Under the pieces are notes generated by a model. The model ran no database searches. It was given only the letters and a program-made list of their open reading frames with translations, and had not been told where the DNA came from. From positions 61,169,524 through 61,233,523 of the forward strand of contig CM070722.1 of assembly GCA_036346275.1 (NCBI GenBank): 64,000 nucleotides of DNA, given 5' to 3'. Source of the stretch: Otatea glauca (Eukaryota; Streptophyta; Magnoliopsida; Poales; Poaceae). Made by a program: the position numbers and the translations under genes. Within the stretch, counting starts at the first letter, position 1. Every line of letters begins with the position of its first letter. Positions 37,951-50,399 of this stretch are shown here, piece after piece.

Positions 37951-38489
37951 ACTAAGGACATCCATGGTTTATGACTATCAGACAATGTCAGCACAGCAAT
38001 GTTAACCATTGGAAAAGACTGTAGGGAAAAGTGAGATTTGTCCAAACAGAAATGTCCTAAACAATAACCTTGTAAATCAGTCTGCAAATTGGAACCAAAA
38101 CTCACCTCGGTCGTTTGCCAATTGCAATCAGCTTCGGGGCATCGGTTTGATGACAACCGCGAACAGGAATAAATGAGCATCCGTTGCAACCAACCTTGTC
38201 CATACGTGGACATTCTGCCAAACATGGCGTTAGATAAGAACAAAAGGACAGTTTAAAACACCAAAGTTGATGTGGACACACAAGCCAAGTATACACTATA
38301 GATGAATAAGATGGAGATACCAAAATCTCACTGTTTTACACTCTTAATATCGGAAGCAGCTAGTGAAGGAAGCCATGGAAGGCTGAAAAGCTAAGTTCAA
38401 GAAAACTTAGAAAGAAAAGGATAAGGAAATTTGCACGCTTCAGATGGACAATGTGTTCGATTATGAGGGTCAACAACTGTTCTGGTGAG
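37951..38489 (-). other. 3' region of the UBX gene with an unassigned exon-like stretch
   Basis: At 38100-38220 the - strand reads ECPRMDKVGCNGCSF, a Cys-containing run with moderate codon bias that ends in an unclear boundary. It could be an alternative or 3' UTR exon or a gene remnant. I do not recognise it. Confidence 0.25.
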
Positions 38490-41400
38490 CTAGACTTTCT
38501 GAATGATCACCGAGTTGGCCACACCGGCTTCCTCGATAGTCTTGGTCACATCATCGAGCGGCTTAGGGGGGAACCCGACCTGCAGTGTGTAGTCACTGGC
38601 TTCTCCTGACCTTGTTGCATTAATGAATGCCCGCACATCACCGATTGTGTGGCTAGTGTTGAAACGTGCAACCACGCGACTGCCATCTGCAAACCTGATC
38701 TGGAGAGAGGTTGATGGCACCGTGTCATCCACTGTGTGTGTCATAGTCTTAGTGGCAGTGGCTGTACTGGAAGCAGCAGCGGCAGAAGTAATATCTGAAG
38801 GTGCAGAGTTATCAGAAGGTGTCCCCAGAGTTCTTCCTCCTTGAAATGGAGCAGGGAGCTTGACGGGCTCCTGTATCAAAAGGCAGTGAAGGAGACTGTC
38901 AAGGCCAAGTATTTTAGAAACAATTGAAGCAGTACAAATTTAGGCTGAATATACTTACAGGATATTTCTCTTCCTTCCGAACAAGATTCACGTTCACCTT
39001 AGACCTCCCATCAGCCGGCTCAAGCTCAGTTGGGCATTCAGAATTCTTGATGCTCTAGTGAAAAGGAAAAGGCAGATAAATTGATTATTTACATTCAATT
39101 CAGCAGATACATAACACAGCCATATATAATGCAAGAAAGGAACTAACATGCATTGCAACAAACTTAATAATAAAGTTGAACGGAAAGGCTAAGAGTAATA
39201 TCAACAGATGAAGCGAGGGAGTAAGCATACAAGAATAAATGATAACACTAAACAAAATTGTTCCAACAAAATATGGAAGAATAAGCCATCACATTCCTTT
39301 GATGTTGAAATTAGGTAGAGGTTTTACTGAAAAAGCTAATGCAATAAAATGTGAAACATGACTTACTGGGAAAACAGGTTTCTCACACAAAAAATCTATG
39401 TTCCCTAGTGGCAAAATTGTACTGGGCAATTGATCACTAAAACATACACCCTTCCTACCAAAACAGCTCATACCCTACATTTAATTAACTAGGACCAGCA
39501 CAAAAATAAGACAGAGTTGTGACTTGTGAGACAACACTATGATGGAAGCCAGCTGAGTTTTTTTTAAGGAAAAAAAAACATTGCCAGCTGAGAAATATTA
39601 ATGCCTATTCAAAGTGAAAAGAGGCCATCCACAGCCACATGATCTCTTTTCGCTATCAAATTTATTTCAACTAAACATTATGTTATATTGCAAGCATAAT
39701 CATGCGCAACATAATCTTAAAATATTGAAATACAATACCACTCCAGGTTGGACACAAAAAGGTGAACTAAGACATTCTAAAATAAATGAAAAAGAGAGAG
39801 TAAAATCTAACATATACCAGCGCATAAGACAGATAAGGAGAAATATGTATACACACAGTTGCTTGCACACACCAGAGTCGTTTACCTCTAAAAAGGATGC
39901 ATTTTCTGGATCATCAAAACTTCTGAGTGGACCATCATCTACTGAGAACCCACTGCTCCAGAAGTAGATGTTGTGAACAATGTTTTCTGGTGGCTGTGGC
40001 GCATCAGGCTGTACAGTTGCACCTGTTAGAAGTCTGCCAGTCCCAGAAAAGCTCCTTGAACTAGAAGGCTGCCGGCGAGCGTCAAATGGGCCTTGATTAG
40101 CTCCCTTCCTCTTAGCTTGCTTAAAAATCTCATCCGCATTATTTTTACGTTTGGGTCGATCTCTAACAACCATTCCACTGAACATAGTAATACAAAAATT
40201 ATAAGATTGTCATATATACGAAAACACAGAAGTAGAAAGGGTGCACAGCATACAATTCATAAGATCCTTCACTGCAAAACGATGGTACCTATTGAACTAT
40301 CATCCTACATACTACAGACCATGCTGTCACAGATTTTACAATTTCTTTATGTGTACGATGCAATTACCATCCCAAGGCCAGTCAGGATTAACTTCTTGGT
40401 CAGTTCAGGATGAGGGAAGTGACCAAGTCAGGCCAATTTTAAATGTGCTACTGATGTAATGACGATTCTTCATAATATTCTAGCAAAAGACATAAAAATA
40501 CATATTTGATTTCTTGTTCCCCAGTTCACCGCAATTTGGCTAAAATCATGCGGTTAGAGCAGTTCTCTTGGCTGGTTCCTGGATTTTTTTTCCCTATGTT
40601 TTTCTGTAGGTTTGGGCTAGAATATAATCCTATTGATTGCCACTCAGAATCAGAAATTAGCATGTAACTACTACAATGGCTGATGAGAGGCAGTCTCAAA
40701 ATAGTTTTAAATCCTGATATATCACCAATGCTTGCAATCTGATTGCACTATTGTAGACAGGGGGAGTTTGTTGCAAAAGGTCTGGTTGCAAATAGAAAAG
40801 GTGAAATAGGATAGGTGAAAATCAGCGATATTTTTATCATGGCATCAGTTTTTTACTTCTTATGCTCACGCATGACACAGTCATTGCCAGCATCACCTAA
40901 TAGCAACTGCTTTTGCCTTTCTTATGATCTCACATGGCCAGCCAAGATACGCTTGGTGATGGATTATAGTAAACAGCACAGTACACCAGTCCGGAATCAG
41001 GCAGGTTCAACTGACATCATCTATTTGCCTCACTAACATAGGAGAAGACACTAAAACTATGGACTTAAATATCATACCTAACAAAACTCATCCAGTATCA
41101 CCCAAATCTAGTTTTAACATAATAACTCAGCAGTCACAGATAACACAAACAAAACAGCTAGGTAACAAACGAGTACCCAGTACTAGGGCTCACACAATTG
41201 ACTTGCTAACATCAGTAACTAGCACACACCCTAACAATTTTCAGAGATCTGGCTCTTACCATGAAATTAACAAGGCAAGCATTTCAAAACTCTCCACGTC
41301 ATAATTTTCTTCTTAATTACACATAGTAATTACTATCAGAACTTCACAAACAGATCATATTAGGAATAACTAATTCTCAGTTTTGGAAATTAGCCCATCG

Positions 41401-44280
41401 ATTCATATAACAAGAACAAGAACAAAAACATCGTGGCTTCAACCATCGTGGGCTCAGGAAAGACAGTTTGCTTCTGGAAAGATCTATGGAACGACACCCT
41501 TCCCAGTCTCCAATACCTGGCTCTCTACTCCTTTGCTAAAGAGCCAGACAGTTCAGTCTGGCTTTTATGCAGCTCGAAGACTGCCTGAATCACTTCAACT
41601 TACCTCTATCCGACCAAGTGTTTCATGACCTGCAACACCTCACCGTCTTTCTTCAGCTGGTTCATTGCTTAGGGCCTGTTTGGGGGGGCATGTGGCAAAA
41701 AAGCTGCTTTTGGTTTACTGGGTTGTAAAGCAACTGTAGCTAGCGGCTGTGGCTTTTCTTGTTATGTCGTTTGGCAAACTGGCTGCTGCAACTGTAGCTT
41801 TTGGGGGGCAACCGAGCGGGAAGGCAGTAACCTAGCGAAGCACAGCGGCGGACGAGTGGAGAGGTGACATGGAGGTGACGAGGCAGGGTGGCGGAGGTCG
41901 GGGAGACGGAGTGAGCGAGATGGGAGATGGTCAAGCGAAACCACAGCTGAAAAGCTCATCCTCAGCGGCTGCAGCTTTTGGGGATGCTTCTGCTGTGACT
42001 TAGCTTCCCACCGCTTCTGACCATGTTTGTTTGGGGAGTCATTGGCCCAAAGTCAAGCACGCTTGAAGCACAAGTGCCCAAACAGGGCCTTAGAAATGCT
42101 GCAAGATCAGTGGAAGTACATATGGGGCAGCACGGAATTCAAGGCGAAAATATACTACAGGTACTTATTTTGGTCCGTCCAAACCCCGCCACCACTTCGT
42201 TGGATATGGAAGTCAAGGTGCGAACCCAAGCTTAGAGTTTTTGCCTAGTTACTAATTCAAGACCGTCTAACCAATAGACAAATGCTGATTCGAAGAAGAT
42301 TCTACATGGGGCAAGATGATAGCTGCGTCCTTTGTGCTCAATCAGAGATAGAATCATCCAAACATCTGTTTTTCACCTGCTCCTTCAGCTCACAATGCTG
42401 GAACTCCCTTAACATTCATTGGAACACGTCCTTCGACGTCGTCAACATGATCCAGCAGGCTAAAAGGAGCTTCGCTTAACCTTTCTTCATGGGGATCTTC
42501 ATTCTGGCTACCTGGGAGATCTGAAAACAACGAAATAATCTAATTTTTAGCCAGCTCACCGTGTTTCAATCTTGGAAGAACAACTTTGTTCGTCATGCCG
42601 GGTTGCTGCTGCCCAGGATGAAAGATCCCATGGTGACTCTCTTTTCGGCCTGGATTAGCTCCCTGTAATTTCGTTTGTTTCTATGTTTGTTTGTCTGTCT
42701 TTCTTTCTATTGCTGTTTGCTTTCCCTAAACCCCTCTCTTCCATCCCAGGTAAGTTCCAAGGTTTGTATGGTTTTGTACTTTCTTTCTTTTAATGCAATT
42801 TTCCAGTAGGAGTCTCTCCTGCTGTTTCTTTAAAAAAAAGAACAAAAACAACAACAACCAAGCCTTTTGTCCCAGACAGGTTGAGGTCTGTCTGAGGTAG
42901 GCTACGAAAGAAACCCAATCAAAGTCAATAAAGCCCCTAAACCTTCGATCTTAGGTCAGGGTTCCTCATAAAACAAGAACAACACATGAATTATTTTATA
43001 ACTACAGCTAAGAACCACAATTATGACATTTAAGTTGGATGCCATCAAATTTCTCAAATGTTGTATACATCTACCAAGTAAATTGACCCTCACCACTTTC
43101 TAGCTATAGAGGAACTTTTGGCACATTGTGAGCATACAGGCTAGATACAAGCAATTTATTAAACTTTCCTCTCGTAATTAAACTTCACAATCAACCCACG
43201 AGCCTCCAGAAATGCCAACTTGCCAAGCATAAACCTGTAACAACATACCATAAACTCCTAATCTGCGCAAGCACATTACATCATTATCACAAGGATTGCA
43301 ACATAGATCAACAATTTGTGGCTATTGATACTAAGGAACAAATCAGGCACTGTACAAGAACAGTATCTAACTATCACATCATCCAATGACCAATGCTTAA
43401 CATTTGTTCAAACTTCATCATCGTATCTGTACCAGACTAGGCATACGATGCGGACTTAACTGCAAAACAATTTTAGCTGAGCGCCTGAACCGAGAGCCAT
43501 CCAGAAATTCACCAAAGTCGATACTAATCGGTAAGCATGAAAGCACCCAGCATTTTGAACACACTTGACAACACTCCATCACACCAGAAGTCCAACGCCC
43601 CATGAAATCTGACCATGCAAGTCCACTAGCTCACAAATTTAGCCAAAAACAAGCAAAGTAATCTAAAGCCTTTGAAATTAGTGCGTCTGCGGTCTAGATA
43701 GAAATGAAGCAGGCATCCGAAAACCCTAACATAAAAGTAGCACCGACCTCTTTTCGCCGCCGGTGTATAACTCGGGCGGCGGCGGCCACTCCTCGTCCTC
43801 CTCGTCCTCGTCAGCGTCGGACCCCGCGCCCGTCCTGCCACCGCCGAGATCGGAGAGCGTTCTCACATTTCCGCTCCCATTCGCACCACCGCTCCCGCTA
43901 CCACCCCGCGCGCTGTGGCTCCCCTTCTGCATCTTCGTTGGCCTCCTCCTCTCGTCCGCCGCCGCAGACGCAGCGGCAAGGGCAGCGTCCTCGTCGTCGT
44001 CCTCGCCCACGTAGTCCTCGTCCTCATCGCCGCCGCCCACGTAGACCCCCTCATCGGTGTCGGAGCCATCGTAGGTGGCTGGGGGAGGCGGATCGGGCCC
44101 ATTGGCGTCGGCGTCCGCGGAGTCGTAGAAGGAGCGGACGGCGGACTCGAGGGCCCAGTTGTGGCTCTCGAGGAAGAAGGCGGCCTCCTCGGGGGTCGCC
44201 GAGGTCACGGCGCAGAAGGACTCCACCAGCGACTGCGCCGCCGCGGCCGACGGCGCTTGGCCGGAGTCTCCGGCGGCCAT
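38490..44280 (-). CDS. UBA-SEP-UBX domain protein (p47/PUX-type Cdc48 adaptor), 433 aa
   Basis: Exons in transcript order are 43748-44280, 39886-40177, 38959-39054 and 38490-38870 (1302 nt, phases consistent, GT-AG). A UBA domain near the N terminus (CAVTSATPEEAAFFLESHNW) is followed by acidic low-complexity linkers, YTGGEK/SGMVV, a SEP domain (IYFWSSGFSVDDGPLRSFDD into SIKNSECPTELEP) and a C-terminal UBX domain (STSLQIRFADGSRVVARFN to NSVIIQKV). This order matches p47/Shp1-like adaptors that link ubiquitinated substrates to the AAA ATPase Cdc48/p97 and help in membrane fusion and degradation. An in-frame ATG at 44385 would add 35 Lys/Arg-rich residues; I prefer 44280 because the family starts close to the UBA domain and its context is GAGATGG. 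Intron 1 is 3.6 kb and holds a LINE. Confidence 0.92.
41672..42089. mobile_element. Tourist-like MITE nested in the LINE, 418 bp
   Basis: TTA flanks both ends (41669-41671 and 42090-42092). The termini are GGGCCTGTTTGGG (left) and, reversed, GGCCCTGTTTGGG (right). The interior repeats GCAACTGTAGC and CTGCAGCTTTTGGGG. Removing it and one TTA rejoins the LINE sequence. Confidence 0.8.
42282..42479 (+). pseudogene. LINE ORF2 zinc-binding (zf-RVT) tail
   Basis: The ORF reads MLIRRRFYMGQDDSCVLCAQ and then SSKHLFFTCSFSSQCW, the plant LINE reverse-transcriptase zinc-binding region with its Cys/His residues. It is a fragment of the LINE at 41431-42837; reverse transcriptase and endonuclease are missing. 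Confidence 0.8.
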
Positions 44281-44581
44281 CTCGGCTGCGGCGGCCGCGT
44301 ACCCGTCGGGGCTGGGTTGTTCGGCCTTCCCTTCGGTTTTTTCCCTTTGTCCTTTTCTTTTTCGCTTTTGTTTTGACCGACTCATAGTTTGGGCCGTGAC
44401 GTAAGAAATGGCTATTGGAGCAGGAGCCTTGGGCCGAAACAGTTGGGCTTTGAGTTTGACATTTTTGTGGGCTTCGAATTCTGGTCTTAAAAGCAGAATA
44501 AAAAACAAACAACCCGATTCTAGAATCCGATTCTCACATTCCAGCCCACACGTATACACTATAATCCACAATCCACTTCAT
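44281..44581 (-). promoter_or_regulatory. Short 5' region of the UBX gene, bounded by a transposon edge
   Basis: Only 300 bp separate the preferred UBX start from the inverted-arm boundary at 44582. The stretch includes the optional upstream ATG at 44385 and a TATACACTATAAT word near 44551. The promoter must be compact or lie partly inside the transposon-derived arm. Confidence 0.4.
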
Positions 44582-45099
44582 ACTAGTATAGTGCCCGTGC
44601 TAATGCTACAACGGTAGTACACTTGCTTATCAATTAAATGAGAAGATAAGTAAGAATATAACAATAAATAATCAAAGTGCCCGTATGCGATTACAAAAAT
44701 GAAGATATAACACTCAATAATATTTTTCGCTAAACGTTTTCCGTATGCTCTTAAGACTTGTTCTTATGTCTTGAGGGATGCTTTATGCGTACTCATTCCA
44801 CTTGTATTTTAGTATTTCAATTAAGAAACACTTCCTGAGGATAGGTGAACCCTGTAAGTACATTGTAGAGCATCATCAGTATAGACCTACTTTACAACCT
44901 TATAAAAAGTGATTAATAAAATAGAGAGTACCGACCATGCAGATCCGCATTAAACGTGACCATTCGGATGTGCATGAAGTTCATGACCAAATAACTCGCA
45001 AGTTCCCGCACGGATTGGCATATATCGATCATCAGTTCATGAGCTAGCAAGCACTTGAGGCTAAGTTGGACTTAGACAGTTCTGTATGTACCTTTGTCC

Positions 45100-45250
45100 A
45101 GGCATGAAAGAGCCGACGTCGTCGGTCATCGTCGCCGCACACGTGCGTATGTATGTACGCCGACGTCGCCGGTTGTTGTCGCCGTCGCCGCACGCCTGCG
45201 TATGTATGTACGCCGACGTCGCCAACCATTGTTGCCGCACGTAAAAGCCT
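45100..45250. repeat. Short GC-rich tandem repeat
   Basis: Two to three copies of a unit of about 60 bp containing GCGTATGTATGTACGCCGAC and GTCGCCG, inside the left part of the inverted-arm segment. Confidence 0.7.
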
Positions 45251-45481
45251 CGCGGCCTTGCCGAATGGCGGGAGGTATGGCACCTCTGTCCCGGCGTTTG
45301 GGCGTTCTTTAGTTAGGAATTCCCGGGACCTGCGCAAGGAACAGGGAAAGGAAGGCATGGATTCAATTTGTGTTTTTTTAGAGGATTCTGGTGCATATGA
45401 GATCATTCAAGAAAGAAAGGATGTGAAGATACGAGTGTCTTTTTAAACGCCTGCAGCAACTTTATCTTGTGATCATATTGT

Positions 45482-45690
45482 ACGTACTACATAGTTGGAA
45501 GAAGAGCGAATCAAACAAGGAAATAAACAGGGAGGATCCGCATGCAAGGAAACCAGACTTGAATTTTTATCGTCTCCGCCAAAATCAGACGTACTACATA
45601 TTTGGAAGGAGAGCGAATCAAACAAGGAAATAAACAGGAAGGATCCGCATGCAAGGAAACCAGACTTGAAGTTTTTACTGTCCTGACCTC
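45482..45690. repeat. Tandem duplication, 107-bp period
   Basis: Two copies starting at 45482 and 45589 share ACGTACTACATA, GAGCGAATCAAACAAGGAAA and ATCCGCATGCAAGGAAACCA. They differ by a few bases. Confidence 0.85.
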
Positions 45691-45699
45691 GTGATCGTA

Positions 45700-46740
45700 T
45701 TTTTTTCGAATATGACCCTTCTCGAGAATTTTTTACGTATCTAGCCCAATAGAGCCTAATTTCAGCGCGCGGAGAGCGTTGATTTTTTTTCATTTTTTAT
45801 CCACGGAACCAGCGATCTGTGAGTGCTGCTTAATTTTTTTTTTCAATTTTTTCTCGCCGAACCAAATGCACGTGAGTCTTTATTAATTTTATCTTTTTCA
45901 CTGCGGATCCAAAGGTCACGATCGCAGATTTATTTTTATATATTTTCCCGGAATTATTCAGTGGACGAGCACTGCTTGAATATTTTTTTATTTTTTCTCC
46001 CACGCTTGAATTTTTTAACGGCCACCGAGCATTTAATTTTTTGCAAAATTATCAAGCGAACGGGCACCGCTTGATTGTTTTTTTTTCGGGAATTTTTTAC
46101 TGTATTGGTATCATCGTTATAATTTTTTCCGATTCAGACTCTCGCGGCGATGAATTTGCGATTGTAGCCTCAAGCCAGAAAAATTCAGTGGAGCGACGGC
46201 GCGGTATTATTTACCAGCACCCAGGCTCGAATTTTTTACTATATTAGTATCATCGTTATAATTTTTTCTGAATCAGGCTCTCGCGGCGATAAATTTGTGA
46301 TTATATCCTCGAGACAGAAAAAATCAGCGGAGAGGTGCTAGAATTATTTTTTTCGCGGTCTAGAAGCACTGTAATTTTTTTCCCATGCCCGAAATTATCC
46401 AGCGGTCAGGCAGAGCTTGGTTTCTTTTTCGTGCCTGAAATTACCCACTGCCCGCTGGATAATTTTTGACGTGGGAAAAAAATTTCAGCACATCTCTGTT
46501 GTTTTTTTTCGGCTCGAGGCTATAATCGCAAATTCATCTCCGCGAGAGCCTGATTCAAAAAAAAATATAACGATAATGCTAATACAGTAAAAAATTCGAG
46601 ACCGGACGCTGGTAAATAATACTATCTCCCTGTTTCCTTTCCCCAGCATGTAATGTATGATCTTTTCCTTGATTTCAGGACGTTTGTTTCCTTTTCCTTG
46701 ATTCCAGAACGTTTGTTTTCTTTTCCTTGATGATGCTGGA
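45700..46740. repeat. Dispersed direct and inverted repeats
   Basis: AT-rich DNA with several copies of TATTAGTATCATCGTTATAA followed by TTCAGGCTCTCGCGGCGA (46105, 46245) and an inverted copy at 46500-46610. No gene is seen. This looks like subterminal repeat structure of the surrounding element. Confidence 0.6.
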
Positions 46741-46980
46741 GGTGGGGGAGGTCTGTTGTGGGCCACAGGGATGATTAGACACACTAAACAATGGTCATTG
46801 GATGTGGGTGAGTAAAACTGAGGAAAGATCTGAGAGGTTAACTTTGATGGAGGCAAGTTTCTGAGGACGTTTCGCTGGGTGCACGAATGTTGAGTCATCT
46901 CTAGTGGGATGCACTATTTAGGGTGGACATAGAAAAGAATGTTTACGTGTATTATAAAAGGGTATAGATGTGTTTTTGGA
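46740..46980. repeat. Left copy of inverted repeat flanking the MULE
   Basis: GGCCACAG, CATTGGATGTGGGTGAGTAA, GTGCACGAATGTTGAG and CACTATTTAGGGTG recur in reverse complement at about 55745-55990. The pair lies just outside the MULE, about 250 and 170 bp from its two ends. Confidence 0.75.
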
Positions 46981-48044
46981 TTTCAACTTTTAAAGAATCT
47001 ACTTCCCTATTACCATAATTCAGAATCATCTTTCAGAGAATCCAAAATCCAAACAAACAGAACCTAAGTTTTGCTGCCGTGCCGTGTTGAGATGCAACGA
47101 TCGCGAAATGCAATGTGCTCTCGGTTGGCCATCTCCGTACTGTTTTCAATTGCGTCGTACCGGCACGGATGTGATCGTTAGCGTTGGGCACGAAGTGTCA
47201 GCCTCAAATCGCCAACTTCTGCCTCCCAGGCCAGTAGGTATGAAATTTTTACCTTTTTAGCCTCTTTGTCTGTAATTTTTTCAGAATTAGCCCCATGAAT
47301 GAATGAATTGCAAAACTAGCCCCCTAACAGTATTTTCCAGCGGTGAGCGAGCGCATGAAAATTTTTCGAATTTTTACTTGAAATCCAATACCGAGCGACA
47401 CTGCTTTTTTTTAAAATTTTTTGTTCAGATTTCCAATGTCAATGATCACGGTTTATTTTTTTGTGTTTTAATTTTTTTGCTTTGCGTGGCGGAAAAATTG
47501 TTTTTAATCGGCGCGGGGATAATGGAATCCAATGATCGCGATCACTGGATTCCAGCGACGTGGCGGCGGAGGCGGCGGGGCGGGCGGTGCTCGGCGCGGC
47601 GTGGCGGTGCGGGGTGAGCGTGGAGAAAAACGGCGGCGGCGGTTTTTTTTTTCAGAGCGGCTAATATTTTATTTGTATGTATTTATGATGAGAAAAATTA
47701 TGTTGAAATATAAAGTTTTGGAATTTTTCAGACAATGCGACACCTATAATTTTTTGCACGAGTAGCCGTTCTTCGGATAAAATAACAGAACTAACGGGAA
47801 AAAATAAACCGGGGTTCTGGACCACTGGAAATTGCAAAAAAAAAATCCGCGTCCCCTGGATTGTACTGTTTAGAGGCAATTTCGATTTTTTTTATCCGAT
47901 GGACGGCTAATTGCGGGAAAAATTATACGCGCCAGGCTCGAACAGTAAAAAATTAGCCATAATCGAAAATATGGTCGCAATGAAATGTTGGAAATTAACC
48001 GAACTTAATACACAATATTTTTGTGGGAGGATACATTCATATTT

Positions 48045-48385
48045 CAACGGCCTCTTCCGATAGTGTTTGAACGCCAAGGTGGAGGTGATACGAAATCGTC
48101 ATCATCATTTAGCCCCTCTCTGGTGTTGTTTGAACGTCCTCTTACATTGTTTTTTGAAGGGCCTGCTGTAGTAGTGCTTGAACGGCCTCTTCCTATAGTG
48201 CTTGAACGCCAAGGCGGAGGTGAAACGAAATCGTCATCATCATCATCATCGTCAGTTGTATAGTTAGGAGGATCCCCCCCTCCGGTGGTGCTTGAACAGC
48301 CTTTTCCGATAGTTCTTGAACGCCAAGGTGGAGGTGAAACGAAATCGCCATCATCATCGCCATCGCCATTTGCATAGTTACTAGC
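48045..48385. repeat. Imperfect tandem repeat with CAT runs
   Basis: Four related units contain GCTTGAACGCCAAGG, GGAGGTGAAACGAAATCGTC and (CATCAT)n. Two lie inside the 3' end of the Myb/SANT-like gene, where they encode repetitive Met-rich and LHLGVQ-type sequence. Confidence 0.75.
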
Positions 48386-49019
48386 ATGCCCTCCTCGGTG
48401 GTGGTTGCATGTCCTCTTGAAATTGATGATGCAAGATACTCCGTGTCGATCTCTACCCTCCCGTTAGATCCGCTTTTGCGTCTTCTGCGCCAACCAGGCA
48501 TCACACCCCTACCGAAGAGCATGTACATCGCTAAGAATTCTGGGATTGTTTTGTTTAGCAACTCTTCATCCTCTGGGAATGACTAACATAGAAGACGAAC
48601 ATACGAAGTAGTCAACTTATGTATAATGGTAAAAAGATTAGTATGTGAAAAAACATGAAATAACTAACCTTAATATGCTCTGCATACCGATCGGGTAGCA
48701 TCAGTACCTTGTAATATCTTGTAGAGAAACCTGTAGAAGAAGGGTGGTCGGCTAATTCGCACACCCTGAAATACCTTTGACGCCACCATTGCAAGTGCGC
48801 CTTCAGGTCGTCGGCGGTCAGAAGGATTAGGCCAGATGTTGTCAAGGCTTGCCTCCGCAATGTCGGGCGCCACTCTTGTAATTTGGACACCACTTTACTT
48901 AAGTTCTCCTCCTTGAATGGATCATCCTTCCCGCCACGCGTAACCTTCAACGTGTGATGAAGAGCTACGTTGCTCATATCAGGTGTCCACGAAAATGCTG
49001 TGCTAGAGGATCCAACCAT
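48193..49019 (-). CDS. Myb/SANT-like DNA-binding domain protein carried by the MULE, 246 aa
   Basis: Exons are 48669-49019 and 48193-48582 (GT-AG, phase 0). Exon 1 (ATG at 49019) begins MVGSSSTAFSWTPDMSNVAL and contains DDLKAHLQWWRQRYFRVCEL, the L10-interacting/Harbinger-associated Myb/SANT-like pattern with its spaced aromatic residues. Exon 2 begins SFPEDEELLNKTIPEFLAMY and then MLFGRG, the usual motif after this domain. The last 60 residues are Met-rich repeat. Proteins of this type bind DNA and often accompany transposases. Here it sits about 1.4 kb downstream of the transposase remnant on the same strand. It may be expressed, but the repetitive tail suggests drift. Confidence 0.65.
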
Positions 49020-50399
49020 GGTGAATAAGTGTGAGTGGGAGCTGTGGTTGTGTGCCTACGGTTTTGCCCTTTATAGACTCAAAGGAGTGGTGTATGGGCT
49101 AAGTGTTGGAAAGTAAGATTGAAGCATACAGACGGGTTGCAAAACAACGCCGCAGTGTGTAGTCCAGTCGGGTTGAAAAGGCGACTATGCATGCAAATTG
49201 TCAGCACTGACAAAAGTAGGCAATGAGTGGTCACTTCGAGTTGTGCCAGCATGTATGACAAAGCCTTTATGAGAACGAGTAGAAAAAAGATTAGAAGTCC
49301 ACCAGCGTGTGGTCAAATCGACGTGAGGAAGCTACAGGTGGAGTGTTGTGTAATCGACCTAAAAAAGTTGGAAGCATTGGGCACGTCACTTTGCTAATCG
49401 CTACTGAAAAGCCATTGCACTGGCCGTCGTCTCCATGAAAGGTTTTAGAGTTCGGAATCTGCGCTTGTAGTGATTGTTTAGGGTGTTTCGGCTATTACTC
49501 TATAATTTGTCATCTAAAAATTTTATTTTATCGAGTATCTTTTGTGGTTAAAATTTTAATCATAACAATTTGATGAAGATAATATCCATTAATGACAGAG
49601 TGATCGTCAAACCGGTGATGTTTTTGAAGTGCTTGATGGTTTGATGTTCAAAGATGGCTTCATGCATAAAAGGGTTGCTTCTCCTCGTGAGTTGTGTAAT
49701 CGTGATGGACCATGGTCTTCATCAGTGATGTGAGTAAACAAAAATTCATATGTGATGAAAGCAACATTCCATATGTACATAGTAATAAGGATTATCATTA
49801 TTAGACCAATACAAATGGGTCAAAGCATACATCAATTACACGTCACGCTGCCGCATTATCACTATAACCGATCAACGCCTCGTAGCGTCGACTCTGATCT
49901 TATCGCCGCTTCCGCTGACCGCGGATTTGGTCCTCCGGGAATGTGAACCGGTCAGGCTCGTGGGTCGTGCTACGCAGCTCGTAACGTGTGTCCTCTGTCT
50001 CGCGAGGTGAGTCGCTCACCGGCCGAAGCATGTTTGGCGAGTCAACATGTCTCCCACCCACTCGGAGGCCGCATTGGAATGCGAGTTAATGTCATGCCTA
50101 AAAATGAGTGCATTTAAATTACACGAGACACTTACCGATGAGGGTTGCGGGGCCGTAGACTGCGTTGCCCATTGGGAGAACTCGTCCCGCGAAACCTGCG
50201 CAAACGTACTGTTAGCATGACATCGTGTTGGGAATAACTTGACCTGCACAAACTTACCGGCCCTGGCGCCCACCAAGTCTGCTGAGGTGGGTGCTGCGGT
50301 AAGTGTGGGGTCGCAAACGTACCCCAGCCATAGCTTACTGCTGGTAAGTACTGCTCGGGGGTGTCCACGTGAGTGGGTGTATCTACCTCAGCAGCTCTC

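Larger units (their letters stand above)
41431..42837 (+). mobile_element. 5'-truncated L1-type LINE in UBX intron 1
   Basis: A 13-bp direct repeat AAGAACAAAAACA lies at 41418-41430 and 42838-42850, and an A-rich tail precedes the right copy. The sequence is the 3' part of an ORF2: FWKDLWND-type residues near 41460-41490 and a zinc-binding RT tail at 42282-42479 (CVLCAQSEIESSKHLFFTCS, with Cys-x2-Cys and His-x4-Cys). Frames are interrupted, so it is dead. It is antisense to the host gene and is itself interrupted by the MITE at 41672-42089. Confidence 0.85.
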
